A DNA stretch of 64,000 nucleotides, taken from NCBI GenBank assembly GCA_963971405.1, contig OZ020484.1:6448001-6512000 (forward strand), given 5' to 3'. The notes beneath the pieces were generated by a model. It was given only the letters and a program-made list of their open reading frames with translations. It did no database searches and was not told the origin of the DNA. This document shows positions 41,601 to 52,669 of this stretch, in pieces. Every line of letters begins with the position of its first letter. Positions within the stretch are counted from its first letter, which is position 1. The DNA is from Psococerastis gibbosa (Eukaryota > Arthropoda > Insecta > Psocodea > Psocidae). Made by a program: the position numbers and the translations under genes.

Positions 41601-44080
41601 ATCTCAGTACATCTCTATCTCTTGCAGCTACCGACAACTGCAAGAATGCTTGCTTTATGTCCGCTGTGATGCCGAATTTTTTAAGTCGGAACTTCACCAA
41701 AAGTGAAGGAATTTGTTGTAGCAGATTGGGTCCTTTTAGGAGGCACTGATTTAGCGACGCACAACCCGGTTGTTTCGCCGAAGCGTCATACACAGGCCTT
41801 ACTTTAGTACTTGCACTTTGCATTTTCACTATTGGTCTATGCGGCAGATAGTGCTTTAATGATGGTGCATCGTCATAATAGTCATCGTGATCTGCCACAG
41901 CTTCAATTATTCCATCTTGTTCCCATTGGTTGAAAATCTCGTTATATTGTTCATACAGGCCATCCCTCTTTAACTTGGCTGTCATATATTTCGAACGCGT
42001 GAATGAAATGTCGAAGTTATCTCTAAACGGAGGGTGTCCTCCCAGCCATGGAAGTTGCACGATGTACCTACCAGTATCATCCTTAGTTACCGTATTATTA
42101 AAATGGATTAAGGCATCGTCAGTTTCATTCTTGTAGGGCAATATAGGCTCTGAGATTCCTATAGCATCGAGTTCCCACATTTGTGGCGCAGAAAAATTAC
42201 TCATACACAGCGTCACCATAGCCTTCGCTTTACGTTGCGAACTGCCAATTATGCTCCACCCCAAAACAGTCTCAACCGCGGCTATACCATTGTCTAAAAC
42301 TTCTAAGCGCCCAGTGAGTAACCCACCCAACATATCCGCCCCTAATAAAAGCAGAATCGGTGCTGGGGATTCACCGCTACCCACATCTGTCAATTGAATA
42401 CCCCTCTTCCGCAATTTCACGAACAATTCTGGGTCACTCAAAGGAGTAGGGCTTAACAAATCGTCGCAAATTTTATCCTGCCCTAGAGCAGAAACTTTCT
42501 TAACATCTGTGTTAGCAAGTCCCTGGAACCCAAAATCATATACTCCATATTGGCGAGACGGTCCCGCAACGCCCCCAAACAACCCGTGAGTGACGTACTC
42601 CTGAGATGATGGCTTCAATTGCAACATCTCAACAAGTGGCAGCGCTACATAGCTCCGGTGCGCGCCATCGTCAAGCAATGCTCTCACGACCAGGGATCTA
42701 GATCCTGAAATAACCCTGACAAGTAGTGTCTTTAAGTACGTTGGGTGCCGCTGTCCCGCATAGCAAACGAGCGATTTATCTGTATGCTCACCGCTATCAC
42801 GACTAAGTACAGGTCTCTCTTTGCACATGAGAGGAAAATGGGACTTGGAACAGATCACACAACGTATATTTACTTTGCAATTCGCTGCCCGATGACCACC
42901 ACGGCGTAAACATCGGAAGCACGCACCACTCTTAGCAACTTTAGCATCTCTGTCGACAGGGCTGAGCCCCTGAGCCTTTATACAATCTTGACTGGCATGC
43001 ATAACCACTATTGGCTCACAAAACAAACAGTTATTGAGTGATTTACCTGTATTAGAACGCTCCGTTGTCGTAAGGGAAGTGACGGTACTTACCGCGCCCA
43101 TGTCGTCACGGTCCCCAGACCCTTGCCCCTTCGGTCTTGACGCCAATGCCACCCTTTCTTCGCTCCGTACCTCCTCGGCCAGAAATGTCATTAGTTCATC
43201 TAGGGGGTTGTAGGTGTCGATGCCGCCATCGCTACGTACGCTTTCGTGACTCCCTTTGTCATATCTACCTCTTCTCTGCCGTTCCCAAGCTCGTAGCACC
43301 TCGATGGGCAGACAGCTTTCTACAAGTGGGTAGAACACAAAGGCACAATTGTTCGTTGTCATGCCTAGGTTTGCTAGCGCCCTCAAATGTGAACTGATTT
43401 TGTCGTATAGTTCAGACATAGAATAATTTTCATGCTTCAATACTAAATCTAGTAGCTCTCTATCAAAATATCGTCCCTGCCAAACCTTTCCTTTAACGCC
43501 TCAACCGCCCTATTTAAATTATCTTCGTCCTGCGGGTACATCATCATCATTTCGCGTCCCTTGGAACCCTCCTTAAGGCTCATTAACAAATAATGAAATT
43601 TTTGATTGACACCTAAATTATCATTGCATAAAATAGCCTTGTACTGCGCCCAAAACAAAGGCCAATTCTTTGGGTTAACATCATACGCTACTAATTCTAA
43701 TTTTGGAAGCCTATAGGCTTGGTTCCTCTCACCAATGTTGCCGAAGCCTTCTTCTCTTCCTCGCCGTCCCTCAAGATTGCTATCCCACTTCTGCTTCTGA
43801 AACGTCGCCTTCACCATTTTGTCATGATATTCCTCGCAAGTGTTAACATCATCTTCGTAATCTGCTTCTGTAATATACTCTCGTGCCTGTTGTTGAATGT
43901 TCACGAGCCTCTCAAATTTATCATGTAGAAGATTGTACGCGCAACTCACCATGTCATCGCCTTCATTGTTTGCCACGGCTTCTTCAAATTTACTGACGGC
44001 TACGGAAAACGCCCTTCTCAATCCCTTCCTCTCAGCTTTGAGACGTTTACCATCCATACTGCAAGTATGTCCTGTCACTA

Positions 44081-44264
44081 TGTTGAAAACATTAAACAAT
44101 TCCAATTTCTAATATTTCCTTTATTTTATTCAAAATGCCGTCATTTCCATTATTTTTCTCAGAATAATTCAGACATACAACATTACAACAATTAAACAAA
44201 TTTAGCGCGCCAATTAGTTAGAAGTTCAGTTTTGAGCGCACAATTAATCTTATGTTAATCAACA
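44081..44264 (-). repeat. BEL/Pao LTR (5')
   Basis: 184 bp, identical by eye to the left LTR, flanked outside by ATCAA. On the minus strand the presumed primer-binding region starts TAGTGACAGGACATAC. Confidence 0.9.
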
Positions 44265-44334
44265 ATCAAAGTGATGATCCTTCTACTCATATCTATCAAT
44301 AAACTGTTTATAGCTATTGACACTATGCACCCCA

Positions 44335-44452
44335 CGCTTTTTTTTGCAATAATTTACATTTATTTCTTATTTACATTATTCTTAATCCAAATTTATTATA
44401 TTTTATTTTCTACTTTTTAGTTGGATTTTCTATAAAAGCGTGTTTTCAGTTT
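44335..44452 (-). repeat. Right arm of the older inverted repeat
   Basis: Inverted match to 38148-38265 (GCAATAATTTACATTTATTT, TTTTTAGTTGGATTTTCTAT, AAAAGCGTGTTTT). Confidence 0.8.
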
Positions 44453-44529
44453 TTTTAAATATTATTTATTTTTTGCTTTTTAGTTCGATTTGCTATCTAT
44501 CAATCGTTTTTAATATGTGCACATCTGTG

Positions 44530-44846
44530 AGGCGCGGTTTCCACCGACCTCGCATTGCAGAATGCAAATGACATTGACGGAAATTTGAATTTTTATTTTT
44601 ATAGATATCTATTAAAATGTTTGTACTTAATCCCATGAAGCCATTTTTTAATTTAAGTTTGTTTATGATTGTACTCTATGACCATTGATCAATTTTAACT
44701 ATGGCATAGAGTAAAACAAACATTTCCGTCAATGTCATTTGCATTCTGCAATGCGAGGTCGATGGAAACCCCGCCTAAGTCTTGAATTTCTGTTACCACA
44801 TCACCGTGTTTGTATTTAGCACTAGCAGGTCGGTGGAAACACGCCT
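44530..44846. mobile_element. Palindromic MITE, copy D (with extra right terminus)
   Basis: The left end GGCGCGGTTTCCACCGACC and arm CGCATTGCAGAATGCAAATG / ACATTGACGGAAAT recur inverted at 44722-44776, ending GGAAACCCCGCC. A second matching terminus, GGTCGGTGGAAACACGCC, lies at 44828-44845, so either two nested copies or a partial duplication is present. The 3-bp flanks here are not a clean match. Confidence 0.65.
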
Positions 44847-45396
44847 TAACAACTGCATCTCACAAACAGAACTTTAAGACAATGCTTTTAATTGAAATCT
44901 AACTCCCCGCACAACTCAATTTCGTAAATAATAATAATTATGACAGGATCCCCTGGCAACACCCGCCCCACGTGAACCTTGGTTGCCATGGCAGCAGACG
45001 CCACACTCACATGCAAAGGATTCGGAAAGAAATTTAATAATTTTTATTAGCGAATTTAATCAGGATAATCGGATATTGTAATTGAATTATTGCATTTTCA
45101 TCGGTCTTTGAGAGGTGTGCAAAGTTTGAATTAAATCTGATCGTTCAAAGTTGGGCAAAATGGAGCCCAAAGTAGTCGGTTACAAACATACCTAATAAAA
45201 ACTGTATAGTAAAAATAGGCTTTTGTATTTCATTTAACTTCCATGTTCTGTTCAGTTAAGCTTATTATATAGTTGGTTGTTGGTCGCATTACGAAAGTGT
45301 CAGGGAAAAATCAATTTATTTATTTCAAAAAATTTACAATTAAAAGGCTAATAAATTCTAAAAACTCAGGTGTAGGGACGTTCCGCAGACCCTGCT

Positions 45397-45555
45397 TTTC
45401 CTCTACGCTACGTATACGCTATGTATGTAATAAAAAATACTTCATTATTTTCCTCTACGCTACGTATACGCTATGTATGTAATAAAAAATACTTCATTAT
45501 TTTCCTCTACGCTACGTATACGCTATGTATGTAATAAAAAATACTTCATTATTTT
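45397..45555. repeat. Tandem repeat, 52-bp unit, 3 copies
   Basis: Three essentially identical units, each holding CTCTACGCTACGTATACGCT and ATGTATGTAATAAAAAATAC, starting at about 45397, 45449 and 45501. It ends next to the giant palindrome. Confidence 0.9.
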
Positions 45556-45572
45556 CCCGACTAGGTAGTAGG

Positions 45573-47773
45573 CCATTGAAATGTTACAATTTAAGGACCG
45601 AGTATTGCATTTATTAGAGGCAGCAATTTTATTTTTGAGACATGTGAGGGGGGTCAATAGAAGCTTAACTTCAAGTTTGTGGGGTCGCCGCTCTTGTCCC
45701 CCGGCCGCCATATTGAAAAAAGGGGTGAACACATTTTTTTCGCGATATCTCGGAAACTATGCGTCTTACAAAAAATTTGTACACTCATAATTTGTAGCAA
45801 GTTGTTTTGCCTACAAATATGTTTATATAACTTTTCACCCTAAATTAAAAATTAAAGAAGTTATAAGCAAAAAAGTAAGAAAAGTTGTATAACAATTTTC
45901 TTTTTTGTTCTGTAACTTTATTTTTATACATTTTACAAAAAAATTACCTCACACCAATCTTGTAGACGATCTTTTGAGGCTGTTACAGCGCTTCAAAGTT
46001 GACCGGGCTCGTCAATGCTCATGAGAATCCGGTCGAAGCGAAATGTTTAACTTATTTTTTATTTTTTTTAAATTGTAAATATATTCTTACAAATTTTTTT
46101 GTTAAATTCGTACAAATTTATTCCTTACTCATTCTCCGACCTATGAGGTAGAGTGTCTGTAGGCGCGTTTTTTTTTACGTGGTATCCCAAGTAGGCCTAC
46201 TCCATGGACATCTTGCTTATTACGTAATCCTCGACATCATAATATTTTTAATCACTTATTAGTTAGCTACTCTAGACTTTTCTTCGATGGTCCAGGCTGT
46301 GGCTCAGAATCTAAATGAACGACAAATGTGAAAGTTTGAGGAATGACAGGAATTAAAATTGGAGTCCTAGTTGGAAGTTCACCTTCAAATTCATTTTCTA
46401 CCATTAACTTCGATATTTTCATGATGTTGCAAAATGTAAAAGAAAATTTATTTGATGAGATCGGGGGGTGCCGGAGGCTTGGAAGGTTGTATTGGCATCC
46501 AAGTGTTGGCATGCTTTTTCCAATCTTCAGGATTTTGATATCTTCCGAGCCACGACTGGACCTGGTGATATACTCGGAGACTGTGAAAACGAGATGCATC
46601 TTGTGTTGGAGGCAGCGATGACATTTTAAAGGAAATTTCAGTCACTGTCTTGGCAAATCGTTTGTATCGCCAGCCGTCTAGTGAGTCGTCTCTATTACCG
46701 CCGTATAAACCTATGAAAAAGCGTTCGCCATCAAGAGTGAGCGAAGATGGATCGACTTTCTCACTCAGGAATAGCGCGGTACCACCAGTTAATTCAGGAT
46801 GTTTCTCGATAATTTTTAACACAAAATGCCGCTCGTTTTCACAGTCTCCGAGTATAATATCACCAGGTCAAGTCGTGGCTCGGAAGTAATCAAAATCCTG
46901 AAGATTGGGGCTTTTGAATATGAAGAATAAGTTCCAACTATAACTCGAATTTTAACTCCTGTCATTCCTCAAACTTTCAAATTTGTCGTTCATTTAGATT
47001 CTGAGCCACAGCCTGGACCATCGAAGAAAAGTCTAGAGTAGCTAACTAATAAGTGATTAAAAATATTATGATGTCGAGGATTACGTAATAAGCAAGATGT
47101 CCATGGAGTAGGCCTACTTGGGATACCACGTTAAAAAAAACGCGCCTACAGACACTCTACCTCATAGGTCGGAGAATGAGTAAGGAATAAATTTGTACGA
47201 ATTTAACAAAAAATTTGTAAGAATATATTTACAATTTAAAAAAAATCAAAAATAAGTTAAACATTTCGCTTCGACCGGATTCTCATGAGCATTGACGAGC
47301 CCGGTCAACTTTGAAGCGCTGTAACAGCGTTTTAAATGATTGAAATAAAAATAGTTATAGGGAAAAATTTTCCTCAAAAGATCGTCTACAAGATTGATGT
47401 GAGGTATTTTTTTGTAAAATGTATAAAAATAAAGTTATAGAGCAAAAAAGAAAATTTTTATACAACTTTTCTTACTTTTTTGCTTATAACTTATTTAATT
47501 TTTAATTTAGGGTGAAAAGTTATATAAACATATTTGTAGGCAAAACAACTTGCTACAAATTATAGGTGAACAAATGTTTTGTATGACGCATAGTTTCTGA
47601 GATATCGCGAAAAAAATGTGTTCACTCCTTTTTCAATATGGCGGCCGGGGGACTAGAGCGGCGACCCCACATACTTGAAGTTAAACTTTTATTGACCCCC
47701 CTCACATGTCTCAAATCTCAAAAATAAAATTGCTGCCTCTAACAAATGCAAAGCCAATGTAATATTTCAATGG
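45573..47773. mobile_element. Giant palindrome (arms about 1 kb)
   Basis: The left arm 45573-46600 recurs inverted at 46829-47773 with high similarity throughout. Anchors: CCATTGAAAT / ATTTCAATGG ends, TAGAGGCAGCAATTTTATTT, CCGGCCGCCATATTGAAAAA, and GGCCTACTCCATGGACATCT. The right arm lacks about 130 bp present in the left. A 228-bp loop separates the arms. The loop plus part of the left arm carries a protein-coding ORF on the minus strand. Probably a foldback transposon that captured or kept part of an element gene. Confidence 0.85.
46448..46822 (-). CDS. Repeat-associated ORF with SLPPTQDA motif, fragment
   Basis: 124 codons from the ATG, with the frame open upstream (ILGDCENERHFV before MLKIIEKHPEL-type sequence). 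Contains GERFFIGLYGGNRDDSLD, WRYKRFAKTV, MSSLPPTQDASRFHSLRVYH and QVQSWLGRYQNPEDW. This resembles a recurrent arthropod and cnidarian repeat-associated protein with a SLPPTxxAxxxHxxRxxxQVQxWLG C-terminus, whose function I do not know. It is a C-terminal fragment of a much longer protein. It occupies the loop and inner left arm of the palindrome. Confidence 0.6.
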   Translation of the reverse strand: MLKIIEKHPELTGGTALFLSEKVDPSSLTLDGERFFIGLYGGNRDDSLDGWRYKRFAKTVTEISFKMSSLPPTQDASRFHSLRVYHQVQSWLGRYQNPEDWKKHANTWMPIQPSKPPAPPDLIK

Positions 47774-47845
47774 TATAAACATTAACACACAAAACACTCT
47801 TGTGTTCCAAACAATGATGACCATGAACTTTTACTAATTAAATTA

Positions 47846-49160
47846 TTGCTTTCCAATTTATACGCAGTATACGGAAAGCTTTGTGATGGTCGAAATTTTG
47901 GATTCTGAGATTTCAACGGATTTACACGTTGTGAGGTCCCAGGAACCCAAAAAAGTGATTTTTACGAAATGTCTGTCTGTCGCTCTGTATGTCTGTCTGT
48001 CTGTTCGTCGATTTCCAGGCAAACTACGCATTCGATTTTGATGAAATTCGGCATGTAGGTTCACAAAAATCATCCCTCGGATCGATTTTTTTTATTTTGG
48101 GCTAACTCAATTTTGGGGGGCTTTATTCTCAAAAAAATCCAAAAAAACGTCTAAAAAAATTATTTCTCAAAAACGACTCCAACGATTTCTTTTAAATTCA
48201 CATATATTGTAGTCGCGTTATTAATGTTAACAAAATGCGGGAAGTCACTTGGCCCTTGATAGTTTGCTTCTAGGGGGAAAAAAATAAAAATAACTCAATT
48301 TTCATGAAATATGACTAAAAAATAATTTTTCTGCGGAACCTTTCTATCGATGATTTCTACCTTCAGGTATGTTTTAGGTGTTTAATCGGGTAACTAAAAC
48401 GGACATGTTGCATTCCCAAAAAAAATATTTGCTTCTGTGCAAAAAAAATTTTTTTGAGAAATAGTGGAAAATTCACGCTCCAATACATTACGTGCCATGT
48501 GTCATTGTTACAACTGTTACAATGTATTGGTCTGTTCGTTCCAGAATATGCCACTAAGTAATAAGGGGTTTTTAATATATTGAGGTGGACCCCCCCCCCC
48601 CCTCCTCGAGGGATCTGAAATTTAACCACAGGGAAATTATTTCCTATGAAATTACACATGTCTATGTCTGTTAATTTATAAATTGGAAAGCATGTTTGAG
48701 TAAACTCGGACTGGTTCTTTTTACTTTGACTGGACGTCATCTTGATTTGCCGTAAAAAGTGTAGACTACCATTATCCTAGATAATAATACGGCCTTTCAG
48801 ACAAATTTTAATTCATTCCTTTGCGACTAATATTAACTGAGATATGAATTATATAAGGTTTCAATTGGCCGCCATATTGTAACTAAATTGTGGATCTAGC
48901 TGGTTGACGAACTCGATCAAGACATTTGTATGATCAATTTTTGTGCCATGTTTCAACAAAATCAGATAATATTTACGGAAGTTAGAGTGTTTCCTAAAAT
49001 CGATATACATATATAATCATATACATACAAACATATAAGTAAAAGTTTGAACGGAGGATGGTTTTAGGCTCAGGGGGTCATGAAATGAAAAGTTGTGAAG
49101 AAATTTTCCGAAAGTCGAACATTAATTGGTCGCCATCTCAATAGGTAGATGAATCTCCCT
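47846..49160 (+). repeat. Dispersed repeat Y, longest copy
   Basis: Starts near CAGTATACGGAAAGCTTTGT / GATGGTCGAAATTTTGGA, includes a TGTCTGTCTGTC run (about 47970-48002) and GATTTTGATGAAATTCGGCA, and ends near GTCGAACATTAATTGGTCGC. Diverged pieces occur at 17205-17310, 27262-27320, 29055-29745 and 32762-32830. There is no credible ORF. Likely a non-autonomous DNA element. Confidence 0.65.
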
Positions 49161-49329
49161 AAAAATATGAAATAGGCCCCTATATCAGTGGGAGGGTCCC
49201 CTTTAGGGCGAGCCTGTACTGGGCCCCCTTTTACTAGAACTTAAAAACTAAAATATAAGGCTAGAAGAAGCTAGAAAAATAAGAAGCTGCTATTACTCCT
49301 ATATTAGTTAAATTTTGTGGCCATGATTG

Positions 49330-49450
49330 GGAGGGCATGTAAAGCAGGCGGTCCTGGGCTTTCCTAGTTGAGTTTAAGAGAGGGCTTTACAGCCCTAACT
49401 CCGCTAGGTTAGCTTAGTAACAGAACAAAAAAGTCATTATTTATTTTTTA
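49330..49450 (+). repeat. tRNA-derived SINE family 1, fragment
   Basis: GCATGTAAAGCAGGCGGTCC, TTTCCTAGTTGAGTTTAAGA, CTCCGCTAGGTTAGCTTAGT, then AACAGAACAAAAAAGTCATT and a T-rich tail. The promoter head is missing. Confidence 0.75.
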
Positions 49451-49953
49451 TTTTTATTTTAATAATAAATTGAAATAATTTGCGGTAAAACATGCTGACC
49501 TGTAAATTAATAGGGGGGCCCAGCACGGGTTGATCTTTTGGGGTCCCTCTACCCCCAACTATTTTAACATGCCCTGATGTAATGCTGTAAAATTATTAGA
49601 TCATTATATTACACAAACGCAAAACATTCAAATCACTCAATGTCCAAATGTCAAGTCAAACCTGAGAAACTTTCCATTGGGTTGATTTTTTTATTATAGT
49701 CATACAGGCCAAATTCCCTGCAATCCTAAGTCGCGCAAACGTTTTTGCCATTTTAAGTTGTCCGATATACTCGTAACATTTGGTCAAGGTCTTTGGCCTA
49801 TTGAAGTTGATGGAAATACTTTCGAAGTTTGCCATGTTCTTTTGCCTGTTAATGGTGTGAGATTGTGCCATAAGTTCTTTATTAGGTTGGGAACATGAGA
49901 AACTTGGCAAGCGTTAGTTTTTGTGGTCTAAGTAGATACTGTATGTAGTGAAA

Positions 49954-51241
49954 CAGGGCCGGATCTACCGACCCGCCAGACCCCGCATTGCGGGAGGGCC
50001 CGGGCCTAAAAGTGATGGGAAGGGGCCCAGGGGTCCTGTTATCGAAAGTGTTCACTCAGCTGAATATCGCTTCAAAATGTCTTCAAGGAAAAGAAACAGA
50101 TCTAGAAAAAGCAACAACCATTCTTCAAAATAGCAGAGCAAAGGTAGTGGAAATGAGAGAAGACTATGGGAAGATAGAAGAAGAAGCCGTTACTCTCGCT
50201 ACAAAATGGAAATTGGACCCGATCTTCTTGCAAAAGAGGCAAAAATTGGTCAAAAGTCATTGTGACGAGCTTGCAAAGGACCACAGGTTCTCTGATGCAG
50301 AAGAGATGTTTCGAATCAATGTGTTCAATCAAATTTTTGATATTATTGACGGGCAAATATCTAGACGATTTGAATCTCAAAAGAGCGTGGTTGAGCTGTT
50401 TTCAGTTTTGTTCCCTCACTTGTTACTGACTCTGCCGGAAAGTGAGCTTGTGGCACGAGCAGAGAAGCTACAAAACAAATACAGGAGAGACATTGGCCCT
50501 TCTTTGCCAAGGGAACTCCTATCGATGCGAGACAGCCTTCCAGAAGAACTAAGCAAAACAAAGACAGTCTTTGAACTAATTAAACTTCTGGTCATTGACT
50601 ATGAGTTCATTTCGTCAAGTTTTCCTGAAGTTTTACATGCCTTAATACTATTTGTTACGCTACCGGTTACAGTTGCGTCAGCTGAGAGATCCTTTTCCAC
50701 CCTGAAAAGGACAAAAAGCTATTTAAGGAGCACGATGGGCCAGGAAAGACTAAGTGATCTTGGCATCATCGCCATCAACGAACGTGAGGCATCACAAATA
50801 GATATGCAAGGTCTGGTGAAGAGATTCGCCTCAATGAAAAAGAGAAGAGAGCAATTTTAATATCCAACTTGCTGTACAGTGTACATTTTTTTTCTATTTT
50901 GTACAATTTCAAATAAAAACATGTTTTTTTGACTACTATAGCTTTCATTTCATTGGCATAATATGTATACCTAAATTCAGCAATAGCAGCCTGCTGCACA
51001 GAAATTGTGTACGCAATTTCTTATATGAATACTACAGACTACTGTAAGTTCTCAAATGATAATTTTATTTATTTCCAAGTTCTTGATTGTGAGTTGAATT
51101 TTTTGGTTGAGATGCTCCCCCGAAACGCTTAAAATGGCGATTATGGCGACTAAACTCCCAAAAAGTAATCTCAAGCCAAATGTAGGGGGGCCTTTGTCAA
51201 CTCTTTGCAGGGGGGCCCAAGCACAAGTAGATCCGGCCCTG
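49954..51241 (+). mobile_element. Young hAT transposon, internally deleted
   Basis: 1,288 bp with ends CAGGGCCGGATCTACC and GTAGATCCGGCCCTG, and a perfect 8-bp target duplication TAGTGAAA (49946-49953 and 51242-51249). It carries one open 290-codon reading frame made of the transposase C-terminal half. The N-terminal zinc finger and catalytic start are absent. The clean duplication and intact frame indicate recent movement, so a full-length parent probably exists elsewhere in the genome. Confidence 0.92.
49988..50860 (+). CDS. hAT transposase, C-terminal half (ZMYM/TTF-type)
   Basis: 290 codons with no stop. The C-terminus has LPVTVASAERSFSTLKRTKS followed by YLRSTMGQERLSDLGIIAI, the hATC dimerisation domain (LPVxxAxxERSFSxLKxIKxYLRSTMxxxRLxxLxxxxI). 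Upstream, FRINVFNQIFDIIDGQISRR fits the insertion domain of ZMYM/TTF-type hAT transposases. The first 20 or so residues (MREGPGLKVMGRGPG) come from the terminal repeat itself; a start further in is possible. Without the DNA-binding and first catalytic parts it cannot transpose alone, but it could dimerise with full-length transposase. Confidence 0.88.
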   Translation: MREGPGLKVMGRGPGVLLSKVFTQLNIASKCLQGKETDLEKATTILQNSRAKVVEMREDYGKIEEEAVTLATKWKLDPIFLQKRQKLVKSHCDELAKDHRFSDAEEMFRINVFNQIFDIIDGQISRRFESQKSVVELFSVLFPHLLLTLPESELVARAEKLQNKYRRDIGPSLPRELLSMRDSLPEELSKTKTVFELIKLLVIDYEFISSSFPEVLHALILFVTLPVTVASAERSFSTLKRTKSYLRSTMGQERLSDLGIIAINEREASQIDMQGLVKRFASMKKRREQF

Positions 51242-51384
51242 TAGTGAAATTAATTTCTAGTCCAATTTAATTTAAAATGACTTACAGATGTTGTGCCTTT
51301 GATTAACTGTAACAAAATACGCCGAAAAACACATTTTAAAAGCCTGAGCTCGATCTGCAGCCCGATCATGCCTATAGTGCCTGC

Positions 51385-51730
51385 CTAGTGCACGACAATG
51401 CCAGACCACAAATGGACAACGCCACCAAGGAACAACTCGCCTCTTTTAAATGGGATGTCCTGATTTAGCACCTTCAGATTTCAATCTATTTACCTCCCTG
51501 AAGCTGCACATGGGTGGAAAAAAGTTTTCAACCTGTCGAGGAGATAAAAGAGGAGGTGGAGAAGTGGACGAAGGGGTTGGCGGGAACTACTTCGAGGAAG
51601 GCACCAAAAAATTGATACCCTGCTACGCACCACCTGCATAGAGAGGAATGGCGACTACGTCGAATAATACTAGTAGCTTACATTATGTACGAAAGTATCA
51701 CGTAACTTTTTCGCTAAATTGAAAAAAATT
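51385..51730 (+). pseudogene. Mariner transposase relic (C-terminal part)
   Basis: Broken frames read HDNARPQMDN(ATKEQLA) at the stem of the second catalytic motif, then LAPSDFNLFTSLKLHMGGKK and EEGTKKLIP. These match mariner HDNARPH, SPDLAPSDYHLFxxLKxHLxGKKF and FYxxGIxKLVxRY. Several changes interrupt the frame. Terminal repeats were not resolved. Confidence 0.75.
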
Positions 51731-51827
51731 AAAGCCCTTCAAAAATTCAGTTACTGTATACTGTACACTTACTGTCTGGATATGCTTCTTATATAATTCT
51801 ATATATAAACTGCAAGTACTTCGATCC

Positions 51828-52010
51828 ACTTCGATGGCCTGCTGGTAACGTGCTTGCACTTGTGCGAGTCTTTACACGCCATGCGATCGGAGACGTGTCG
51901 TTACAACTCAATACGCGAAATAACCTACAGAGATGACTGAAGAGGTCAATCGGATACATTCATTGAATTGTTTGTATGCTGTTAATCTTTTTATATAAAA
52001 AAAATTCCCA
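51828..52010 (+). repeat. tRNA-derived SINE family 2, copy 4
   Basis: TGCTGGTAACGTGCTTGCAC, CGCCATGCGATCGGAGACGT, TGACTGAAGAGGTCAATCGG, ATACATTCATTGAATTGT and an A-rich tail. Same strand as the other three copies. Confidence 0.8.
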
Positions 52011-52379
52011 TCAAAGCAAATAGTACTATTGATTAAATGGCGTTGCGTTTAACATATTTTGAACATCAACATCCCCTAAAACTGCTAGGAATAGTCTGTT
52101 GCCAGGGTAGAATTCTACCTATAAAGGCGAAATTCTATCACCATCACTTGAAAATTCTCGGAAATAAGGAATACCATGCTCTAGTATAGGTAGCGGTGCC
52201 CTCCATTATTCCGCAACGATGTTTTTCAAGTGGTAGATATGCTAGAACTGGGGCTAAGTAATCGAATTAACATGGAAAATGCGGTTCGAATGTAAGTATA
52301 ATAATGGACGGCACTGCCTTCTACAATTTCTTATTTCATGGCGGTGCCGTGCAATATTCCGTGGCTACCTATGCTCCTC

Positions 52380-52669
52380 AGGCGGCTATTCCACGGGCAA
52401 TTTGCTTCACTTGTGACAGTGCATGTGTAGCAGTGAATTTTGTCATTGACGTTTATTTTATTTTAAGGAGACTATTGTGTAGATACTTAACTTACCTATT
52501 ATAAATTAAGTTATAATATGGTAGAAGACATCATTAATAATATTTCAACATAGATAAGTTAAGTATCCACATAATAGTCTCCTTAAAACAAAACAAACGT
52601 CAATGACAAAATTCACTGCTACACAAGCACTCTCAGAAGTGAAGCAAATTGCCGGTGTAATAGCCACCT
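52380..52669. mobile_element. Palindromic MITE, copy C
   Basis: Ends GGCGGCTATTCCAC and GTGTAATAGCCACC, with TCA as 3-bp flank on both sides. Arms include GAATTTTGTCATTGACGTTT and TTTAAGGAGACTATTGTG, inverted at 52560-52640. The loop is about 50 bp. Confidence 0.8.

Larger units (their letters stand above)
38361..44264 (-). mobile_element. BEL/Pao LTR retrotransposon, nearly whole and young
   Basis: 5.9 kb, minus strand. 184-bp LTRs (TGTTGA...TCAACA) that I read as identical and a 5-bp target duplication ATCAA on both sides indicate a recent insertion. Parts from right to left: gag (about 44.1-43.0 kb, with zinc knuckles such as CFRCLRRGGHRAANC), aspartic protease (about 42.7 kb, VRALLDDGAHRSYV), reverse transcriptase (about 41.9-41.1 kb, FYVDDS), RNase H (about 40.9-40.5 kb), and integrase with C-terminal domain (about 40.2-38.9 kb, including LYSDNGNYFKG). 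There is no envelope gene. The long reading frame shows about two breaks, so this copy looks slightly broken. Confidence 0.93.

Noticed and set aside
45397-45555. Short regularly spaced repeats as a CRISPR array
   Set aside because: Units are directly adjacent without unique spacers and the DNA is eukaryotic.
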